In this document: positions 6,552-8,485 of the stretch, piece after piece
How the letters are laid out: each line of letters starts with the position of its first letter
Position numbering within the stretch: position 1 is the first letter of the stretch
Assembly: GCA_021802375.1 (NCBI GenBank)
Contig: JAKAAL010000140.1
Location: 1-8,485, forward strand
Direction of reading: 5' to 3'
Length of the DNA stretch: 8,485 bases
Origin: Bacillota bacterium
Lineage (GTDB): Bacteria > Bacillota_E > Sulfobacillia > Sulfobacillales > Sulfobacillaceae
Notes under the pieces: generated by a model
The model's database searches: none
What the model was told of the DNA's origin: nothing
The model's input: the letters and a program-made list of their open reading frames with translations, nothing else
Translations under genes and position numbers: made by a program

Positions 6552-6963
6552 GAAGGCTCGCCGAGCTCATGTTGACGCTAATGTGATCCTGCGTCTTCTC
6601 TTAGGCGAACCGGAGGATCAGGCCCACTCTTCAAAGGCGATATTCGACCGGGCGTCGCGAGCAGAACTCACCGCAGTCATCCATCCCGTCGTATGCGCCG
6701 AGGTGCTTTACGTTCTCACGTCGCCTAGGCTGGCAGCTTATCCACGGCGACAGGTGGCAGACGTTCTACGTGGATTTTTTGCATTGGAGGGGGTAGCGGT
6801 TGTAGATCTCGACGTGGTCCTTAAAGCGCTCCGACAATTTGAGGAAACAAATCTCGACTGGGTGGACTGTCTTCTGCTCGCCTATTCGCCAGGAATCCCC
6901 GTCTACACCTTCGACCAAGCCATGGTGGCTGCAGGAGGAGTTCACCCTAATCACGCTGACTGA
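6544..6963 (+). CDS. vapC: PIN-domain ribonuclease toxin (VapC-type)
   Basis: A 139-residue PIN-domain protein, expected to be a magnesium-dependent RNase that stops translation by cutting tRNA or rRNA when the antitoxin is lost; the target cannot be read from sequence. The four acidic active-site positions are present: Asp11 in HVDANVILRLL, Glu53 in VCAEVLYVL, Asp108 in WVDCLLLAY and Asp124 in VYTFDQAM. Length is normal for the family. ATG 6544 overlaps the antitoxin stop (ATGCGTGA), so translation probably depends on upstream ribosomes. The toxin looks intact. Isolated between decayed sequence and mobile elements, the pair resembles a horizontally acquired module. Confidence 0.9.
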   Translation: MREKARRAHVDANVILRLLLGEPEDQAHSSKAIFDRASRAELTAVIHPVVCAEVLYVLTSPRLAAYPRRQVADVLRGFFALEGVAVVDLDVVLKALRQFEETNLDWVDCLLLAYSPGIPVYTFDQAMVAAGGVHPNHAD

Positions 6964-7195
6964 CGTCGCCAGTTAGAACGAAGATCCGATTCCATGCACG
7001 GAGATCACGACGTTCGTCGACGGTCAAAGGATGCAGAGCAGTCATCCAGCGGCATGCCTTTGACATGTTGTTCCACAATTCCCGCCGTTACCAAAAGCGA
7101 CCAAGAACCATTTCTTCCTCATATGATGACCAGTTGTCAAGTTTGGGGGGCAAATTGGTTCTATCAGGACTTTCTTCATATGCCGCACCATTCAG
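6964..7195. other. Intergenic stretch with nothing recognised
   Basis: No terminator with a T-run follows the toxin gene, and no open frame here has both a ribosome-binding site and a known motif. The + frame starting at 6994 overlaps the better, broken frame at 7196 and is rejected as a gene. Confidence 0.4.
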
Positions 7196-7502
7196 GTGTG
7201 GGGCGTGGCATGGGACAAGGCGGTAAAGATCACCCTGACCGCCGAAAGCAGCCACCGCATCATTCATTTTTCCGATCGTTACGACCACAGCGCGGTGCGG
7301 GTAGTGATCAACGGCGTCAATGTGACCGATGTCTACGATCCGATGCGCTTCCCTGAGGAAGACCATCGTCAGGTTTACTTGTATGGCCCATAGGATTCGT
7401 ATCTCAGGACAGTTTGAGTTAGCAGCGAATGCCGAGGGTGCCTATCACCTTGTGATTGAGCACTTGAAGTTTAAGAATTTCTGGCCCGAAACGACTTTTT
7501 AA
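7196..7502 (+). pseudogene. Broken gene of unknown function, beta-rich product, one frameshift
   Basis: From GTG 7196 a frame encodes 65 residues (MWGVAWDKAVKITLTAESSH, later VRVVINGVNVTDVYDPMRF, ending QVYLYGP) and stops at 7391-7393. The next frame continues straight on from about 7393 with RIRISGQFELAANAEGAYHL, then EHLKFKNFWPETTF, stopping at 7500-7502. Joining them by dropping one base gives a continuous ~100-residue product with alternating hydrophobic residues, suggesting beta-strands. No signal peptide or catalytic motif is visible, and I do not recognise the family. Alternatively the second part is a separate 39-residue frame starting at ATG 7383. The 5' end is uncertain because no clear ribosome-binding site precedes 7196. 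Confidence 0.4.
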
Positions 7503-7701
7503 TGGTCTCAAACGGTATCCACGCGCGTTTCGTTGTCGGTCAGCGCGGAAACGCCAGTTCTGTTGAGCAACGGTTCAGCCACCGGGCTTAGAATAGAAGC
7601 CTAAACCCGAGCGATCAAGATGGATCTTCGGTCGAATCGCTGTCAGGGATACCAAAGGTATCGGCTGGGACGTGTTACTGGCAGGTTATCGTGCTCTCTG
7701 A
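7503..7701 (+). pseudogene. Probable remains of a secreted-type protein gene
   Basis: In the same frame as the preceding fragment, after its TAA, the sequence reads STRVSLSVSAETPVLLSNGS, then ATGLRIEA, and stops at 7602-7604. A second frame then carries FGRIAVRDTKGIGWDVLLAG, stopping at 7699-7701. Ser/Thr/Val-rich beta-like text followed by D-T-K-G-x-G-W recalls extracellular wall-binding domains (the DxxGxGW region of WxL-type proteins), but the resemblance is loose. It may be the decayed 3' part of the gene at 7196, or of another gene. Confidence 0.25.
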
Positions 7702-7986
7702 TCAAAAATTGTTAACACAGGCTGGTGAATCCATGCACAGCGCGAGTTCCCTGTTCTCCCGTGCTACCGTTGACTGCACTGCTACCATTGACACAAATGC
7801 ATGCTAAAGGAGAAATTCCCTCGGATTCCCGTATCACAAAAGGAGGGAAGAAACTCACGCCTCCAGTTGACAACGCCATCCGAACGGGGCGAATGCCCGC
7901 AACCCCAAACCTTCCCGTTAACCCCTTAAGTTGCACCTCAAATAACACACACGTTCGCTGCACCGATAGACCGATTCTTGCTACCC
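7702..7986. other. Non-coding stretch before the IS4-type element
   Basis: Purine-rich, ribosome-binding-like runs occur (AAAGGAGAAA near 7806, AAAAGGAGGGAAG near 7840), but no start codon at proper spacing leads to a recognisable protein. The + frame 7725-8003 runs into the terminal repeat and has no family resemblance. Nothing else is seen. Confidence 0.35.
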
Positions 7987-8011
7987 CAATGTTGTCAGGT
8001 TAAGGGGCTTG

Positions 8012-8048
8012 CGATCAATTGTTCTCATTTAGTCGAGACAATTGATCG
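8012..8048 (+). promoter_or_regulatory. Subterminal hairpin in the IS4-type element
   Basis: CGATCAATTGT (8012-8022) pairs perfectly with ACAATTGATCG (8038-8048) around a 15-base loop, between the terminal repeat and the transposase gene. In IS10 and IS50, a hairpin formed only in read-through RNA shields the transposase start from outside transcription. Here the stem lies well upstream of the likely start, so such a role is only a suggestion. Confidence 0.4.
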
Positions 8049-8202
8049 TGTTTATGACCTCGGATCTCGACCGTTCAGCGCTCTTCACTGGTAAAAAAGC
8101 TGGAGCTTCGGGCCACCTTCCAGTATTCTGGCACTGGTGGTGTTAACAATTTCGAGTAAATCGTTGGCTTTTATCAATGCCGTCGGTCCAACATGACAAG
8201 AT

Positions 8203-8485
8203 TTGCGATTTCGGGAGCGATCCAAAGAACGTCCGAAAGATTTTACCCGCGACCGCAAGGTCGGGTTCGTCGGGGTCCTGTCCATGATTTTACATTGTGC
8301 CCGACGAAGCACTCCAATCGAATGGGATCCGTTTCGGGAGCGGTTGTGGCCACACCAAGCCGACGAGACGACGGATACGAAACCGTCCTTTGGCGAAGCG
8401 CGGCAAAAAATTCGTCCCGAAGCGTTTACCGAATGGAATACGGTGTTTGTGAATCGGTATGACGACGACGAGGAATATCGCACAT
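8203..8485 (+). CDS. IS4-family transposase, N-terminal part, incomplete at window edge
   Basis: This frame carries the N-terminal region of an IS4-type DDE transposase: RERSKERPKDFTRDRKVGFV near the start, then IEWDPF, then KPSFGEARQKIRPEAFTEWN and VNRYDDDEEYRT at the edge. Family members follow this segment with the first catalytic Asp (in a pattern like L-A-I-D-G), which lies just beyond the window. No ATG fits the expected N-terminus. TTG 8203 is the first start-like codon after an in-frame TGA at 8194-8196. The same frame is open upstream of that TGA from 8095, with GTG at 8137 and 8140 encoding protein-like LTISSKSLAFINAVGPT, so the TGA may be a nonsense mutation of an original codon such as CGA. 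If so, the copy is inactive. The family call rests on the K-x-x-F-x-x-A-R-Q-K pattern and is fairly firm; the start is not. Confidence 0.7.
   Translation, partial: MRFRERSKERPKDFTRDRKVGFVGVLSMILHCARRSTPIEWDPFRERLWPHQADETTDTKPSFGEARQKIRPEAFTEWNTVFVNRYDDDEEYRT

Larger units (their letters stand above)
7987..8485 (+). mobile_element. Left end of an IS4-family insertion sequence, cut by window edge
   Basis: The element begins with CAATGTTGTCAGGTTAAGG (7987-8005), identical over 19 bases to the right end of the 512-bp element. Similarity continues further in: CGGATCTCG with CGTTCAGCGC at 8061-8080, and AAAAAAGCTGG through CTTCGGGCCACCTTCC at 8093-8121. The start of an IS4-type transposase gene follows. 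The right end lies outside the window, so completeness and target duplication cannot be judged. It or a relative is the likely source of transposase for the 512-bp element. Confidence 0.75.

Noticed and set aside
7725..8003. 92-codon + frame before the IS4-type element
   Set aside because: It is proline- and threonine-rich without motifs, lacks a proper ribosome-binding site and ends inside the terminal repeat.
8193..8462. 89-codon + frame with ATG at the start of the IS4-type transposase
   Set aside because: It is a shifted reading of the transposase; the conserved IS4 motifs are in the frame starting at 8203.
8085..8483. 132-codon minus-strand frame in the IS4-type element
   Set aside because: It is antisense to the transposase frame and spans non-coding subterminal DNA.
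1..8485. CRISPR array, tRNA or rRNA genes
   Set aside because: No regularly spaced direct repeats, cloverleaf with the T-loop consensus, or rRNA-like sequence was seen.

Overview
The window looks like an accessory stretch of a bacterial chromosome of roughly 50-55% GC. Start sites carry Gram-positive-style Shine-Dalgarno sequences, and the transposase families resemble those I associate with acidophilic, moderately thermophilic Firmicutes such as Sulfobacillus. That host guess is inference; no rRNA, tRNA or housekeeping marker is present to confirm it.

Bases 1-4024 hold the one clear operon, all on the + strand: a divergent GrpE-like nucleotide exchange factor (117-689), a divergent Hsp70/DnaK-like ATPase (718-2637) and a J-domain protein with a long helical, TPR-like C-terminal part (2705-4024). 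Together they form a complete but non-canonical chaperone triad. The Hsp70 keeps its catalytic residues and the surface that normally contacts a J-domain, but its interdomain linker is less hydrophobic than usual, and the J-domain has Pro-Pro-Glu in place of His-Pro-Asp. This set is the best candidate here for a little-described system.

Bases 4025-5640 are packed with small mobile elements: a 126-bp element with 16-bp inverted ends and TA duplications (4107-4232), a 512-bp fold-back element whose ends match the IS4-type element at the right of the window (4499-5010), and a 583-bp IS630-family element that has lost its catalytic domain but keeps both ends and its TA duplication (5052-5634). 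If all three are removed together with one copy of each duplication, a minus-strand reading frame of 176 codons runs open through every junction, so the elements may have inserted into one older gene.

Bases 5640-6260 show no convincing gene. Bases 6262-6963 hold a compact VapBC-type toxin-antitoxin pair (AbrB-fold antitoxin, PIN-domain toxin, overlapping by 8 bp) behind an extended -10 promoter. Bases 7196-7701 contain protein-like stretches broken by frameshifts and stops, probably gene remains.

From 7987 to the right edge lies the left end of an IS4-family element: the terminal repeat shared with the 512-bp element, a subterminal hairpin, and the first ~94 codons of the transposase, cut off by the window edge and preceded by an in-frame TGA.
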